Shown: positions 1 to 8,672, counted from the first letter of the stretch. The stretch: DNA of 64,000 nt from CALOCV01 sp942491955 (GCA_942491955.1 CALOCV010000048.1:9965-73964); one strand, 5' to 3'. Program-made: numbers and translations. The notes: generated by a model not told the origin, from the sequence alone.

Positions 1-293
1 GAGTCATCGATCTGGGGAGCCGAATCGAGATCGAAATCCATGTCGAAGAGTTCTTCAAATTTTTTTGTATTTTCGAGAATATCGGAGATATGGATGAATC
101 CGTTATCGCCCTCTCCGATATCAATGAAGGCGGATTGGATATTTTGCAAGATATTTTTCACTCTTCCACGATAGATGTTCCCCGTGAGACGGCGTTCCTT
201 TTTCCGTTCGACGATGAGGTTGTGGAGAAGGCCGTTCCTCAGATGGGCGTAGCGGGTCTCTTTCGATTCGATATTGAGAAGAATTTCATCCAT
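1..293 (-). CDS. rng: Ribonuclease E/G family protein, N-terminal part (runs off left edge)
   Basis: About 97 N-terminal codons of an RNase G/CafA-like endoribonuclease, which processes rRNA and mRNA. The start is the ATG at 293 (MDEILLNIESKETRYAHL). The segment GNIYRGRVKNILQ followed by SAFIDIGEGDNGFIH is the S1-type RNA-binding domain found near the N-terminus of the RNase E/G family. No strong Shine-Dalgarno sequence lies upstream. The catalytic DNase I-like part lies outside the window. The plus-strand open frame over the same bases is only its shadow. Confidence 0.85.
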   Translation of the reverse strand, partial: MDEILLNIESKETRYAHLRNGLLHNLIVERKKERRLTGNIYRGRVKNILQNIQSAFIDIGEGDNGFIHISDILENTKKFEELFDMDFDLDSAPQIDD

Positions 294-475
294 GACAGAG
301 AGTGGGGTATAAAATATTTTGAAAATGCAATTATAAGCCAATCTTGATTCTTTGTATACTGAAACAGAAGGTATGCCCAAACAACTTCATCTAATTGATG
401 ACACACCCTAATATTTGAGGGGCAGCCCTTGGCGAACTTTTGCATTTCTTGAGATGGTATTCTATACTGGCCTTC

Positions 476-637
476 AGCCCAAGTTCCGGAAAAATAAAAT
501 GCACTTTCTTCACCTTTTTGATTATCAGTTATTTACAAAATCTCATTTGGTGACCACACCAAGATTTCGATTGTTGTAAATACCTGATAATCAAAAATCC
601 ATCGAAATTGCTATTCCATTTTTCCGGAACTTGGGCT
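476..637. repeat. 162-bp palindromic element, TTCCGG-type ends (MITE-like)
   Basis: The outer arms AGCCCAAGTTCCGGAAAAAT at 476 and its reverse complement ending at 637 bound the element. A second inverted pair, TGATTATCAGTTATTTACAA with TTGTAAATACCTGATAATCA, lies inside at about 519-593. The length and the TTCCGG end resemble the 162-bp family seen at 16501, 20057, 25595 and 35724, so this may be a diverged relative. The rest of the gap between the RNase gene and the photolyase (294-475) shows no gene, apart from a stretch at about 371 resembling the end of the element at 4400-4621. Confidence 0.7.
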
Positions 638-668
638 TCAAGTTCATCAAGGGGTGAGAGTGGTTACT

Positions 669-2090
669 ATGGTAATACCAATGGAAAGAAAAACGGCGAT
701 TATCTGGTTGCGGCACGATCTTCGTTTGGAAGATCATTCTTCATTGACTCTGGCTCTAGAGAGGGGATATACCCCTGTACTGGTTTACATTTGGTCCCCA
801 AAAGAAGAAGGGGAATGGGCACCCGGTTCTGCTAGTCGTTGGTGGTTGCATCATTCGCTTGCGTCATTGCAGAATTTGTGTCGCGAAAAAAAGCTCACCT
901 TTGTTGTGCGCAGGGGCGAAATGGAAAAGGAGCTTGAGCAACTCGTCAAAGAGACTTCTGCTGAAGCGATTTTTTGGAATCCATGCTATGAGCCAGATCT
1001 CACGCAAAGGGATGCTGCGATTCGTGCATTCTGCAAACAAAAAGAAATTGCGGTGCATACGGCTCATGATTCGGTATTATTTCCCCCTTGGGAGATTGCT
1101 AACCGTCAAGGGAAACCGTTTCAAGTATTCACCCCTTTTTGGAAAGCGTGTTTAGCAGCGCCTCATCCAATCAAACCGCTTCCCATACCCCGCTCTTTCC
1201 CTTCATCGTCTCTTTCTCTTCGTTCTGTGTCGTTGCATGATTTACAGCTCCTTCCGAAAAAAGGCGACTTTGATGCCTTTGCTGCTTCCTGGGTACCTGG
1301 GGTTGAAGGAGCCCAGCAACGAATGCGATCGTTTTTGAAACAGATGAAAAGCTACCCAAGCGATCGGGATTTTCCTGCAAAAGATGCCACATCGCGCCTC
1401 TCTCCCTACCTGCATTTTGGAGAGATCAGTCCCAGACAAGTATGGCATGCTTGTGTGGGGAAAGAGGGAGGAGAGGTTTTTTTACGCCAAATAGGTTGGC
1501 GTGAGTTTGGTCACCATTTGCTCTACCACTTTCCCCACACACCCAAAAAACCACTAAGATTTGCTTTTTCTGCATTTCCATGGAAAAAAAACCAAAACTC
1601 TCTACAGGCTTGGCAAGAAGGAATGACTGGATATCCCATCATCGACGCTGGGATGCGACAACTCGCTGGGATAGGGTGGATGCACAATCGATTGAGGATG
1701 ATTGTCGGATCCTTTCTTGTTAAAGATCTTCTTATTGATTGGCAAGAAGGAGCTCGATGGTTTTGGGAACACCTCATTGATGCGGATTTGGCGAACAATA
1801 CGTTGGGTTGGCAATGGATTGGAGGGTGTGGTGCTGATGCTGCACCCTATTTTCGGATATTTAATCCTATCTTGCAGAGTCGAAAATTCGATCCCAATGG
1901 AGAATTCATTCGAAAATGGATTCCTGAGATAGCACAGTTGCCTGACAAATGGATCCATGCTCCCTGGGAATCTCCCGATAACATATTAGAAAAAGCAAGA
2001 GTGGTATTAGGAAAAAATTATCCTTTCCCTATCGTCGATCATGATACTGCCAGAAAACGGGCATTAGAAGCCCTTGCAAAAATTTCTTAA
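669..2090 (+). CDS. phrB: Deoxyribodipyrimidine photo-lyase (class I, cryptochrome/photolyase family)
   Basis: Light-driven repair of cyclobutane pyrimidine dimers using FAD and an antenna chromophore. The N-terminal Rossmann-like domain opens with IIWLRHDLRLEDH. The C-terminal FAD domain carries DADLANNTLGWQW, GADAAPYFRIFNP and SRKFDPNGEFIRKW, which are diagnostic for the family. The length of about 473 residues is normal. The start is uncertain: ATG at 669 is used, but GTG at 654/660 and ATG at 681 are in frame, and an AAGGGG stretch lies at 649-654. The gene ends tail-to-tail with the SET gene, with overlapping stop codons. Confidence 0.93.
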   Translation: MVIPMERKTAIIWLRHDLRLEDHSSLTLALERGYTPVLVYIWSPKEEGEWAPGSASRWWLHHSLASLQNLCREKKLTFVVRRGEMEKELEQLVKETSAEAIFWNPCYEPDLTQRDAAIRAFCKQKEIAVHTAHDSVLFPPWEIANRQGKPFQVFTPFWKACLAAPHPIKPLPIPRSFPSSSLSLRSVSLHDLQLLPKKGDFDAFAASWVPGVEGAQQRMRSFLKQMKSYPSDRDFPAKDATSRLSPYLHFGEISPRQVWHACVGKEGGEVFLRQIGWREFGHHLLYHFPHTPKKPLRFAFSAFPWKKNQNSLQAWQEGMTGYPIIDAGMRQLAGIGWMHNRLRMIVGSFLVKDLLIDWQEGARWFWEHLIDADLANNTLGWQWIGGCGADAAPYFRIFNPILQSRKFDPNGEFIRKWIPEIAQLPDKWIHAPWESPDNILEKARVVLGKNYPFPIVDHDTARKRALEALAKIS

Positions 2091-2899
2091 CTCACCTTAC
2101 GCATTTTTTTCTTTCGTCGTCTCCAGTAATCTCTTCCATAATCTAAGGTGAGTTCTTCTCCCGCTTCAATAGGTCGTTTTGCAATAAGAAGAGTGTGGAG
2201 AAGATGGGTATGCAGGGCTACCTGTGGATAGAGATTGGGTTGATCACTGTGGTTGATGAATCGGCTGTAGTTTCCATGCTTTTGTGCATCGACCATGAAT
2301 ACTTTCCAGAATAGATAACCGCTTGGATAGTGGAGACAATAGCCATTGGTGTTCGGATGGATCCGATATCTTCGGTGAATCAGGCCGACATATTCGGCAA
2401 TAAAATCACCCTTCTTAAGAGGCGTATTGGCAAAAAGACCATATCCCATCTCTTCATGAACCCATCGGATGGACACATTGGCCACGCTTCCATCGGAAAA
2501 GTCTTTTTCATGTAAAGCGCCTAGCCATCGACACTCCCTTCCCAATGGGGTTTTTGCAAGCCACCAGGGGCAAGCGCGAATCACTTCAGATAGTCGATCA
2601 TAAGAAGAAAAGACCGGTGTGGATGTGTAGATCACACCTGTTTTCTCGGTGAACGTCGCTTCCGAACACTCGTCAATAGAGGAAGATCCCTTCCATTGAA
2701 TTTGGATTGGAGTTTCCGGTCCTGGTTCGAGAACCGAAACGATTTTTTTGTGTCCCAATAGTTTTGCTAAATAGAGCGGAGGGATTCCCCATGCATTGGG
2801 TTGACCCAGCCATTCTGGAAATTCTTGTTTATAAAGGACCACACTATCGATATCATTGGCTATCACAGCTTCATGGAGCGGTGTATTATTTTCTCTCAT
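2087..2899 (-). CDS. Ankyrin repeat plus SET domain protein (putative lysine methyltransferase)
   Basis: 270 residues. Residues 5-57 look like ankyrin repeats (NTPLHEAVIANDID, then GIPPLYLAKLLGHKKIV). Residues about 145-256 form a SET domain with GYGLFANTPLKKGDFIAEY at 152-170, RFINHS at 213-218 and GEELTLDYG at 247-255, matching the S-adenosylmethionine and catalytic motifs of protein lysine methyltransferases. Chlamydia trachomatis has a secreted SET protein (NUE, CT737) that methylates host histones. A similar effector role is inferred here, and the ankyrin part could bind a target. The C-terminus is very basic (RRRKKKMRK), as in a nuclear targeting signal. The start codon overlaps the stop of the dehydrogenase gene (ATGA), so translation is probably coupled. 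Confidence 0.85.
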   Translation of the reverse strand: MRENNTPLHEAVIANDIDSVVLYKQEFPEWLGQPNAWGIPPLYLAKLLGHKKIVSVLEPGPETPIQIQWKGSSSIDECSEATFTEKTGVIYTSTPVFSSYDRLSEVIRACPWWLAKTPLGRECRWLGALHEKDFSDGSVANVSIRWVHEEMGYGLFANTPLKKGDFIAEYVGLIHRRYRIHPNTNGYCLHYPSGYLFWKVFMVDAQKHGNYSRFINHSDQPNLYPQVALHTHLLHTLLIAKRPIEAGEELTLDYGRDYWRRRKKKMRKVS

Positions 2900-3899
2900 G
2901 GAATCACACGAAGAATGGCTGTACCTTGGATTTTGTCATTTTTTAAATCGAGCAAAGCTTGATTGGCCTGGTCTAGCGGATAGGTAATCATATGGGGGCG
3001 GATAGGAATTTCTTCTGCAATGCGAAGAAGTTCTTCCCCGTCTTCTCGCGTATTGGCCTCGATACTAACGAGGGATTTTTCATGAAAGAGGCAATCGCGG
3101 TAGTTCATTTGGGGGATGTCACTCATTGCAATGCCCGCAAGAGAGACCGTGCCTCCTTTTTTATCGATTCAAGAGCGATAGGGACGACAGGGCCTGCCGG
3201 GGCATAGACGACAACGCCATCAAGGAGAGTAGGGAAGGGTTTTTCTGCCGTACCGACCCAAGAGGCTCCCATTTCTCGTGCCAATGCCTGGTGTTTTGGA
3301 TCGCGAGAAGCGACAAAAACCTCACATTGTTGATGAAGAGCAATCTGTAAGGCGATGTGTGCGGATGAGCCAAAGCCAATCATTCCGACTTTCCCTCCTC
3401 GAGGAATACGGGCCTTTTTGTAGGCTCGATAACCGATAATTCCAGCGCACAGGAGGGGAGCCGCCGCGTCATCAGAAAAAATTGGGGGGATAGGATAGGC
3501 GTATTCTTCAGGAACAGTAGCATATTCAGCATAACCTCCCCCTGCATGATAGCCTGTATAACGGGAGTGAGGACAGAGATTTTCCTTGCCAGACAAGCAG
3601 AACGAACATTGTTGGCATGTCGACCGGAGCCAGGCAACACCCACTCTATCGCCGATGGAGAAACGGTGTGTTTCAGGGCCCATTTTTTCCACAACCCCAA
3701 CGATTTGATGACCGGGGATTAATGGGAGAGGAATAGGGGGTAGATCGCCTTCAACAATATGCAGGTCGGTGCGACATACGCCGCAAGTATGGACACGGAC
3801 GAGGATCTCCTTTTTTTGTGGTTCTGGATCATCGATTTCCTTTCCGATAAGCGAGTGAGGGTGGAGAGGCCCTTGCTTTTCAAGAATCATTGCATACAT
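2896..3899 (-). CDS. adhA: Zinc-dependent alcohol dehydrogenase, frameshifted
   Basis: Medium-chain NAD(P)-dependent alcohol dehydrogenase of the AdhA type. Catalytic zinc ligands are in HTCGVCRTDLH (Cys39) and PGHQIVG (His64). The structural zinc site is CQQCSFC followed by a fourth Cys near 109, and GMIGFGSSAH is the nucleotide-binding glycine motif. The start at 3899 has AGAGGTGG about 9 bases upstream. The frame breaks at a six-A run (3157-3162 on the plus strand). Adding one base restores IKKGGTVSLAGIAMSDIP and joins the C-terminal 75 residues. The break is either a sequencing error or a real mutation. First gene of a pair with the SET gene. Confidence 0.85.
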
Positions 3900-4003
3900 G
3901 GGGATAACCACCTCTTCATCTTGCAAAAAACGAGCGAATCATCTATCTTTGACGTACTCTTCTTTTTACTTTCGCCGAATTCGGTAGAAAAGTGCAAGGC
4001 CCT

Positions 4004-4076
4004 GGGGGTTTAGCTCAGTTGGTAGAGCATCTGATTTGCATTCAGAGGGTCAGGAGTTCGAGTCTCCTAACCTCCA
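4004..4076 (+). tRNA. tRNA-Ala (TGC anticodon)
   Basis: 73 nt with a complete cloverleaf. The acceptor GGGGGTT pairs with AACCTCC, the D arm is GCTC/GAGC, the anticodon loop is TTTGCAT (TGC), and the T arm is AGGAG/CTCCT around TTCGAGT. CCA is not encoded. It lies 10 bases before tRNA-Ile. This Ala-Ile pair is usual in rRNA spacers, but no rRNA is present here. Confidence 0.97.
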
Positions 4077-4086
4077 CAACTTCTTC

Positions 4087-4160
4087 GCGGTTATAGCTCA
4101 GTTGGTTAGAGCGCGACACTGATAATGTCGAGGTCCCAAGTTCAAGTCTTGGTAACCGCA
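4087..4160 (+). tRNA. tRNA-Ile (GAT anticodon)
   Basis: 74 nt. The acceptor GCGGTTA pairs with TAACCGC, the anticodon loop is CTGATAA (GAT), and the T loop is TTCAAGT. An encoded CCA follows at 4161-4163, unlike the neighbouring tRNA-Ala. A TTTTTT run follows and may terminate the pair. Confidence 0.97.
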
Positions 4161-4400
4161 CCATTTTTTTGTACCCATGTTTTCATTGAGCAGATGACAA
4201 TGTGGGCAACGCGTCAACGAGATGTGGGATTTAGCTATGTATTTTCCACAGCAGAAAACACATTGATAAACCTTAAGACTCTCGTCAGCTCGAATGCACC
4301 CTTTTTTCATCAGCGATCGAATAAAAAACAGGAGGAGCAAAGAACAAAGAGCGATGCATAGATAGAGGAAAAATAGATTGTGTATGGCAATTTCAAACAT
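4098..4400 (-). CDS. Possible small membrane protein with a zinc ribbon
   Basis: From the ATG at 4400 the frame encodes a hydrophobic N-terminus (FFLYLCIALCSLLLLFFI) followed by YQCVFC...LTRCPHCHLL, a plausible four-Cys zinc ribbon. The last 20 or so codons run antisense through tRNA-Ile, so the original stop may be lost or the frame may be fortuitous. The start lies exactly at the edge of the palindromic element 4400-4621, so the promoter region appears to have been replaced by that element. The two CxxC pairs argue for a real gene, and the tRNA overlap argues against. Confidence 0.35.
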   Translation of the reverse strand: MFEIAIHNLFFLYLCIALCSLLLLFFIRSLMKKGCIRADESLKVYQCVFCCGKYIAKSHISLTRCPHCHLLNENMGTKKWCGYQDLNLGPRHYQCRALTN

Positions 4401-4621
4401 ATACCCAAACAACTTCAAGAATTGGATTTATGGCCTTGAGACAACCCCAGGAACCAACGATTGAAAATGCCCCCATATTGTAATATTACGCGATGTGCGA
4501 TTTTTTCATGGCAATAACTAGTCATTCCGCACATTTTCCCTAGAGTGCATAGAAATTAGCTTTTTGGATCCCGGGGATTTTCTCTTTGCCAGAAACCCAT
4601 TCTTCAATTGGTTTGGGTATA
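4400..4621. repeat. 222-bp element with TATACCCAAAC terminal inverted repeats
   Basis: The ends TATACCCAAACAACTTCAAG (4400) and a matching inverted copy ending at 4621 are imperfect terminal repeats of about 25 bases. No coding sequence is visible inside. A related end, ATGCCCAAACAACTTCA, occurs near 372. The right end overlaps the last codons and stop of the TonB-like gene. Confidence 0.6.
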
Positions 4622-5233
4622 CAGTGCAATCTCTACTCTTCCATGAATATCGTCCTTCTGTTGCTGTGTTTCCCAGCGAAATTCTTGGAGGATCTCCATG
4701 ATTTTTTTATGGCTCTTTTTATCGACCACTCCACATGGAGAATTCCAATAGATCTCCCCACTTAAAGAGTCGATGCGAACCTCGTAAACAAAAATCCTCC
4801 ACCCATCAAAATGATCGATAGAAAGATCCGGACTTTTTGGTTCTTGGATACAAGGCAAAAGTGCAAGGCCATCCAACAATTCCACTTGAAAGAGGGGAAT
4901 ACTATAGGAACAAAAAGAGGGTACCGTTGCATCAGGTTGTCGAGACCACTCCAAATGGAAGGGGGCAAGAAGAGGGGGTTTTAAACCACTCCACCTCTCT
5001 TCTTCATTCCATTCGATCTCCACATGAGGTAATGATGTCGGCCACACCTCGACGATCTTTGATTGGGTAAGGGGAGCTCTTGGATAGGGGACAATGGTTA
5101 CACAAACCAACCCGAAGAGATGAAGAATAGTTGCTATAACAAGGGCAAAGAACAGTGGAAACCATGTTGCTACCCCCTCACTTTTCCAGTGAAATTGGAG
5201 CAATCCAGGTGTTTGCCGCAGGCTTAAGCGCAT
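4604..5233 (-). CDS. TonB/TolA-like energy-transducing protein
   Basis: 209 residues with one N-terminal membrane segment (about residues 24-48, FFALVIATILHLFGLVCVTI) and a periplasmic remainder. It directly follows exbB and exbD homologs and overlaps exbD by 10 bases, the position where Chlamydia has a poorly conserved TolA/TonB-like gene after exbD. The function is inferred from context, since no TonB C-terminal motif is obvious. The final residues (YTQTN, stop) lie inside the palindromic element 4400-4621, so the natural C-terminus may have been altered by its insertion. Confidence 0.65.
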   Translation of the reverse strand: MRLSLRQTPGLLQFHWKSEGVATWFPLFFALVIATILHLFGLVCVTIVPYPRAPLTQSKIVEVWPTSLPHVEIEWNEEERWSGLKPPLLAPFHLEWSRQPDATVPSFCSYSIPLFQVELLDGLALLPCIQEPKSPDLSIDHFDGWRIFVYEVRIDSLSGEIYWNSPCGVVDKKSHKKIMEILQEFRWETQQQKDDIHGRVEIALYTQTN

Positions 5234-5670
5234 AGGGTACCCTCTTCTTGCTGTTGGAAAACTAAGCGAATGGGGTAACCAAGTTCTTGGGTTTGAGAGA
5301 ATAAAGGCAAAAATAATTCATAGGGCGTTCTTTTATCAATGCTAAGAACGATCGTTGGCTGTATCGGGGACCCCTTGCGTGCAAGCAACGTCCATTCTCT
5401 TTCTAAAACTTCTTTTACTTCACTGAGCGCAACGATGTGTTTTTTTGATCCAACGTAAATCACTTGTTCCGCATCGACGGCAACGACGAGTTGCGAGGTA
5501 AGGGGGTTTGCCTCTTTATCAATGGATGGAGGTGTTAAATGGAGAGATTTGAGAGGGAGGATATCGGAAGTGACAACAAAAAAAATGAGAAGAAGAAAAA
5601 TGACATCAACAAGAGGTGTTAAGTCAATCAATGAGGGTGAACGGGAGAGTCGTGTTGTTAGGTGAATCAT
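5224..5670 (-). CDS. exbD: Biopolymer transport protein ExbD/TolR
   Basis: 148 residues. A single N-terminal membrane helix is preceded by LIDLTPLVDVIFLLLIFFVV, containing the conserved aspartate of ExbD/TolR used in proton-driven energy transfer. A short periplasmic domain follows. The start overlaps the exbB stop as TAATG. It works with the ExbB/TolQ homolog upstream and the TonB-like protein downstream, probably to energise or stabilise the outer membrane. Confidence 0.92.
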   Translation of the reverse strand: MIHLTTRLSRSPSLIDLTPLVDVIFLLLIFFVVTSDILPLKSLHLTPPSIDKEANPLTSQLVVAVDAEQVIYVGSKKHIVALSEVKEVLEREWTLLARKGSPIQPTIVLSIDKRTPYELFLPLFSQTQELGYPIRLVFQQQEEGTLCA

Positions 5671-6317
5671 TACACGTACGGATTGTGTTCCTGAAAAAGT
5701 TCGATCACTTCGGTAGAAGTGGCTTGCATCTCTAAAACGATTTTTTCTATGCGACCAACGAGATAATTGTATGCAATCACAGATGGAATGGCGACAACCA
5801 AGCCAGCTGCTGTCGTTACCAAAGCGTATTCCATCGCTTCGCCCAGGCGAGATGTCGAGATGTCGACAAGACCACTCATCCTCATCTCAGCAAATGCTTG
5901 GATGAATCCAAGGACCGTTCCGAGAAGACCGATTAGAGGCGCGATATGCGCGACAAGCGAGAGAATTTTTGCATTTTTTTCCAATCGCGCAATTTCTAGC
6001 TTTCCTGATATCTCCATAGCCGCTTCCATATGTCCTGAAGATTTTTCATGGCGGAGGAGCCCAGATCGAATCATACGAGGAATCGATGCCATCGATTTTT
6101 CGCATAGCTCGATCGATGCTATAACTCCCCCCTGTTCGAGGTGGTCGCGTAGTGTGATCATGAATTTTTGGGTATCGATTTCTGCTTGACGCAATTGCCA
6201 AATGCGTTCAAAAAATACACCCACACCAAGGATTGAAGTGAAGAGAAGAAGGAGAAGAATTCCATTTCCATTCGGTCCATAGTGCCAATACGAGAAGAGG
6301 GAGAGAATCTGATCCAT
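5670..6317 (-). CDS. exbB: Biopolymer transport protein ExbB/TolQ (MotA/TolQ/ExbB proton channel family)
   Basis: 215 residues with three membrane segments: near residues 15-38, then IAPLIGLLGTVLGFIQAF and EYALVTTAAGLVVAIPSV. The last two carry the family signature of the proton channel. The start at 6317 (MDQILSLFSYW) overlaps the stop of the upstream TPR gene as TGATG, indicating coupled translation. A longer frame upstream lies inside the TPR gene and is not used. Confidence 0.93.
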   Translation of the reverse strand: MDQILSLFSYWHYGPNGNGILLLLLFTSILGVGVFFERIWQLRQAEIDTQKFMITLRDHLEQGGVIASIELCEKSMASIPRMIRSGLLRHEKSSGHMEAAMEISGKLEIARLEKNAKILSLVAHIAPLIGLLGTVLGFIQAFAEMRMSGLVDISTSRLGEAMEYALVTTAAGLVVAIPSVIAYNYLVGRIEKIVLEMQATSTEVIELFQEHNPYV

Positions 6318-7837
6318 CAATGATCCTTTTGTATGGCCATCATTTGAGATAAAGCTTTTTTCGCCCAAATTCCCCCTTTTTTTTGGATGGCATCCCACTG
6401 TTTTTTCGCTAGTTCCATCCGACCCTCTCTTTCATAAATCTCGGCGCGCAAGCACATAGCTTCAATGCGCAGACTTGAGACACTAGGGTCATTAATAATG
6501 CGAGAGAGGAGTTGCATAGCTGTTTCAAATTCACTCAGGGAATAGAGACATTGGCTTTGATGCATCCATAATCGAAGCTTTTCATCCGTTGTTAAAACAC
6601 CTTCTCCATGTTCTTCTCCTTTAGAAAAAAAGTCGAGAGCCTCCCGAAACTTCTTTTCCTCAAAAGCTTGAAGGGCCTTTCCTATGTAAGCAGAGTAGAG
6701 TTCGTGGGAATGGGTTGATGTTTGGAGGACGAAGTCCCACTCACTGTAAGCAAGATTTTTTTTTCCTTGAAGGAGGTAAATTTCTGCAAGATCCAAAGCA
6801 AGAGAAGCTTGCGATATTGAAGGAGGGGACTCTTTCTTCAGCTCTTGGAGTGTTTGAAGGGCATAATGGGTATAAATGGTTTGTTTGGTTCCAGATGCTT
6901 GTTGTCCAATGGCGAAATAGGCCAATCCGCGCTCTCGTTTGGCTTCGTGGACAATGGCTTGATAATAGGAAATCTCATCCATCGGTAGCGCTTTTTCCTT
7001 ACTGAGACGATCATAGCCCTCTTCTACTTTAGAAAAATACATAATCGCCTTTTTCCAATCGGGTTCTATTTCTCCCTTTTTTTGCGTTCGTTCGAGGCCT
7101 AAGTAGTAATAAGCTACTAAGGATAAAGGAGATTTAGGGAAAAAAGAGGGGAGGGATTGCAAATGTCTTCTTGCCTCTTTGTTGGTGAAATATTCCTTAA
7201 CAGAATAGAAACAAAAATAGGCCTCAGGTGCATAAAAAGAATCGGGCCAATAAGTAAAGACCTGTTTTCTATAGTGTTGGACTTGTTTGCGATCGGCTCC
7301 TCTGGCCTCCGCAGCCCGAGCTGTCCAAAAAAAGCCCAAGTCTTCTCTCTTCTTTGCGATGGTAAGAAAGATTTCTTCCGCTTCTTGCCATTGTTTTTTC
7401 TCAAAAAACTTTATCCCTCGATGATACATTCTTTGCAACCACTGCTTTTCAATCAATTTTTCCCTTTGCTCAAATCGAAAAAGAGGTGTTAAAAGCTCTT
7501 CATCGGGGTAAGGAATATGGGCAATAAGAGGGAATGCTAAATCGTAATCACCTGATAAATAAAGAGATATATCAAGAAAAATGGCTTGAATAGGAGAATT
7601 GTTTTCTACAGAAGAAAACGATAGAAATGCCTCTTCTTCCTCTTCTAAAAGGGGTTTTAGCAAGAGGGGGGAAAGGGAAGAAGATTGTTCTAAGATGCTT
7701 GTAATTAATGAAATACAGTCCTGTTTATTCCCTTCGCGCGCAAGACGATCGATACCCACTTCGTTTGGAAGAGGGGTCCAACTCGATAAAGGAGAGAGGG
7801 AATATAGGAAAAAATAAAGAAAAAATTTTTTCGTCAT
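6317..7837 (-). CDS. Exported TPR protein, first gene of the ExbBD/Tol operon
   Basis: 506 residues starting at 7837 (MTKKFFLYFFLYSL), which gives a typical signal peptide. The remainder is helical with tetratricopeptide-like units (for example FFEKKQWQEAEEIFLTIAKK, AFEEKKFREALDFFSKGEEH and CLRAEIYEREGRMELAKKQW). TPR proteins such as CpoB accompany Tol systems and coordinate envelope constriction, so a scaffold role in the periplasm is inferred. A consensus-like promoter sits at 7896-7924, about 50 bases before the start. Confidence 0.75.
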   Translation of the reverse strand: MTKKFFLYFFLYSLSPLSSWTPLPNEVGIDRLAREGNKQDCISLITSILEQSSSLSPLLLKPLLEEEEEAFLSFSSVENNSPIQAIFLDISLYLSGDYDLAFPLIAHIPYPDEELLTPLFRFEQREKLIEKQWLQRMYHRGIKFFEKKQWQEAEEIFLTIAKKREDLGFFWTARAAEARGADRKQVQHYRKQVFTYWPDSFYAPEAYFCFYSVKEYFTNKEARRHLQSLPSFFPKSPLSLVAYYYLGLERTQKKGEIEPDWKKAIMYFSKVEEGYDRLSKEKALPMDEISYYQAIVHEAKRERGLAYFAIGQQASGTKQTIYTHYALQTLQELKKESPPSISQASLALDLAEIYLLQGKKNLAYSEWDFVLQTSTHSHELYSAYIGKALQAFEEKKFREALDFFSKGEEHGEGVLTTDEKLRLWMHQSQCLYSLSEFETAMQLLSRIINDPSVSSLRIEAMCLRAEIYEREGRMELAKKQWDAIQKKGGIWAKKALSQMMAIQKDH

Positions 7838-7895
7838 AAAATTTTCTCTGTTCAAGCGCTTTTTCGCATTGTACATTTTTTTGGCTCGTGTTTCC

Positions 7896-7924
7896 ATTAT
7901 AAACAACAAAAAAACGTTTGACAG
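7896..7924 (-). promoter_or_regulatory. Sigma70-type promoter for the TPR-exbB-exbD operon
   Basis: On the minus strand, CTGTCA (-35), a 17-base spacer and a perfect TATAAT (-10). The expected transcript start is near 7889, leaving a leader of about 50 nt before the ATG at 7837. Confidence 0.6.
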
Positions 7925-8079
7925 CACATTCTCGATGAGGTTTTTGTATAAGAAAAATTTCGAAAAAAGGAGGTGATGAAAAAAAATATCAAAAAAATAT
8001 GAAAAAATTGTTGCAGGTTTTTTTTAGGTGCGATATGGAAAAAAGTGTCATGAAACTCTAAATTGGAGGAGTATTTCAC

Positions 8080-8579
8080 ATGGCCTTGAAAGATACGACA
8101 AAGCACATGAATACCCTTCTCACGCAAATTTGCAACGATTTGTCAAAAGCGGAGAACGGGAATAAAGCAGCTTCTCAAAGAGTACGTACCTGTACCGTGA
8201 AGCTGGAGAAAGTGGCAAAACTCTTTAGAAAAGAGTCGGTTGCCAATGAAAAAAGGGGCGGAACAAGAAAGAAGCCCGCCACAAAGAAAAAAGCAAAAAT
8301 TAAGACAAAAGCCAAAAAAACGACAACAGCCAGAAAAACAACAAAAGCTAGACCCAAAACAACAAAAAAATCACCACTAAAGCAAAAAAAACCACTTTTG
8401 CTAAAAAAGCATCACCTCGTCGTACAACAAAAAAGAGCCCAACAAAGAGAACGGCAACAAAAAAAACAGCAAGTCGGTCTCGTACCAGTGCTCGATATAC
8501 ACGCACTACAGCAACCCCTAGAGCATTTCGCGTGAAACGTTCGACAGCAAAATTGCCTCGACGCATTCGCGCTCGTTAA
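8080..8579 (+). CDS. hctA: Histone H1-like nucleoprotein Hc1, frameshifted
   Basis: Chlamydial Hc1 condenses the chromosome during conversion to the infectious elementary body. The N-terminal 55 residues (MALKDTTKHMNTLLTQI through NKAASQRVRTCTVKLEKVAK) match the Hc1 core. The tail is a Lys/Ala/Thr/Arg-rich DNA-binding extension. The frame breaks at a seven-A run (8364-8370). One added base restores a histone-like tail (AKKASPRRTTKKSPTKRT ... LPRRIRAR) ending at 8579, whereas the unshifted frame gives an atypical Gln/Leu-rich tail. GGAGGA precedes the ATG by 10 bases. A strong terminator follows. Adjacent rlmD is conserved in Chlamydia (CT743-CT742). Confidence 0.9.
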
Positions 8580-8608
8580 CGTTTTCGTTGATTATCTGTG
8601 ACTTAAGG

Positions 8609-8649
8609 AAAGGAGATGCAGCCATGTTTGCATCTCCTTTTTTTTTTTT
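8609..8649 (+). terminator. Rho-independent terminator after hctA
   Basis: A 12-bp stem, AAAGGAGATGCA paired with TGCATCTCCTTT, has an 8-base loop and is followed by nine more T residues. Confidence 0.9.
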
Positions 8650-8672
8650 GTTCGATGTTCTATCATTCTTCC

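Noticed and set aside
4098..4163. Protein-like tail WCGYQDLNLGPRHYQCRALTN
   Set aside because: This is the translation of the antisense strand of tRNA-Ile, a frequent database artefact, not protein sequence.
8348..8566. Minus-strand valine/arginine-rich frame over hctA
   Set aside because: It arises from the complement of Lys/Thr codons in the histone-like tail and has no independent support.
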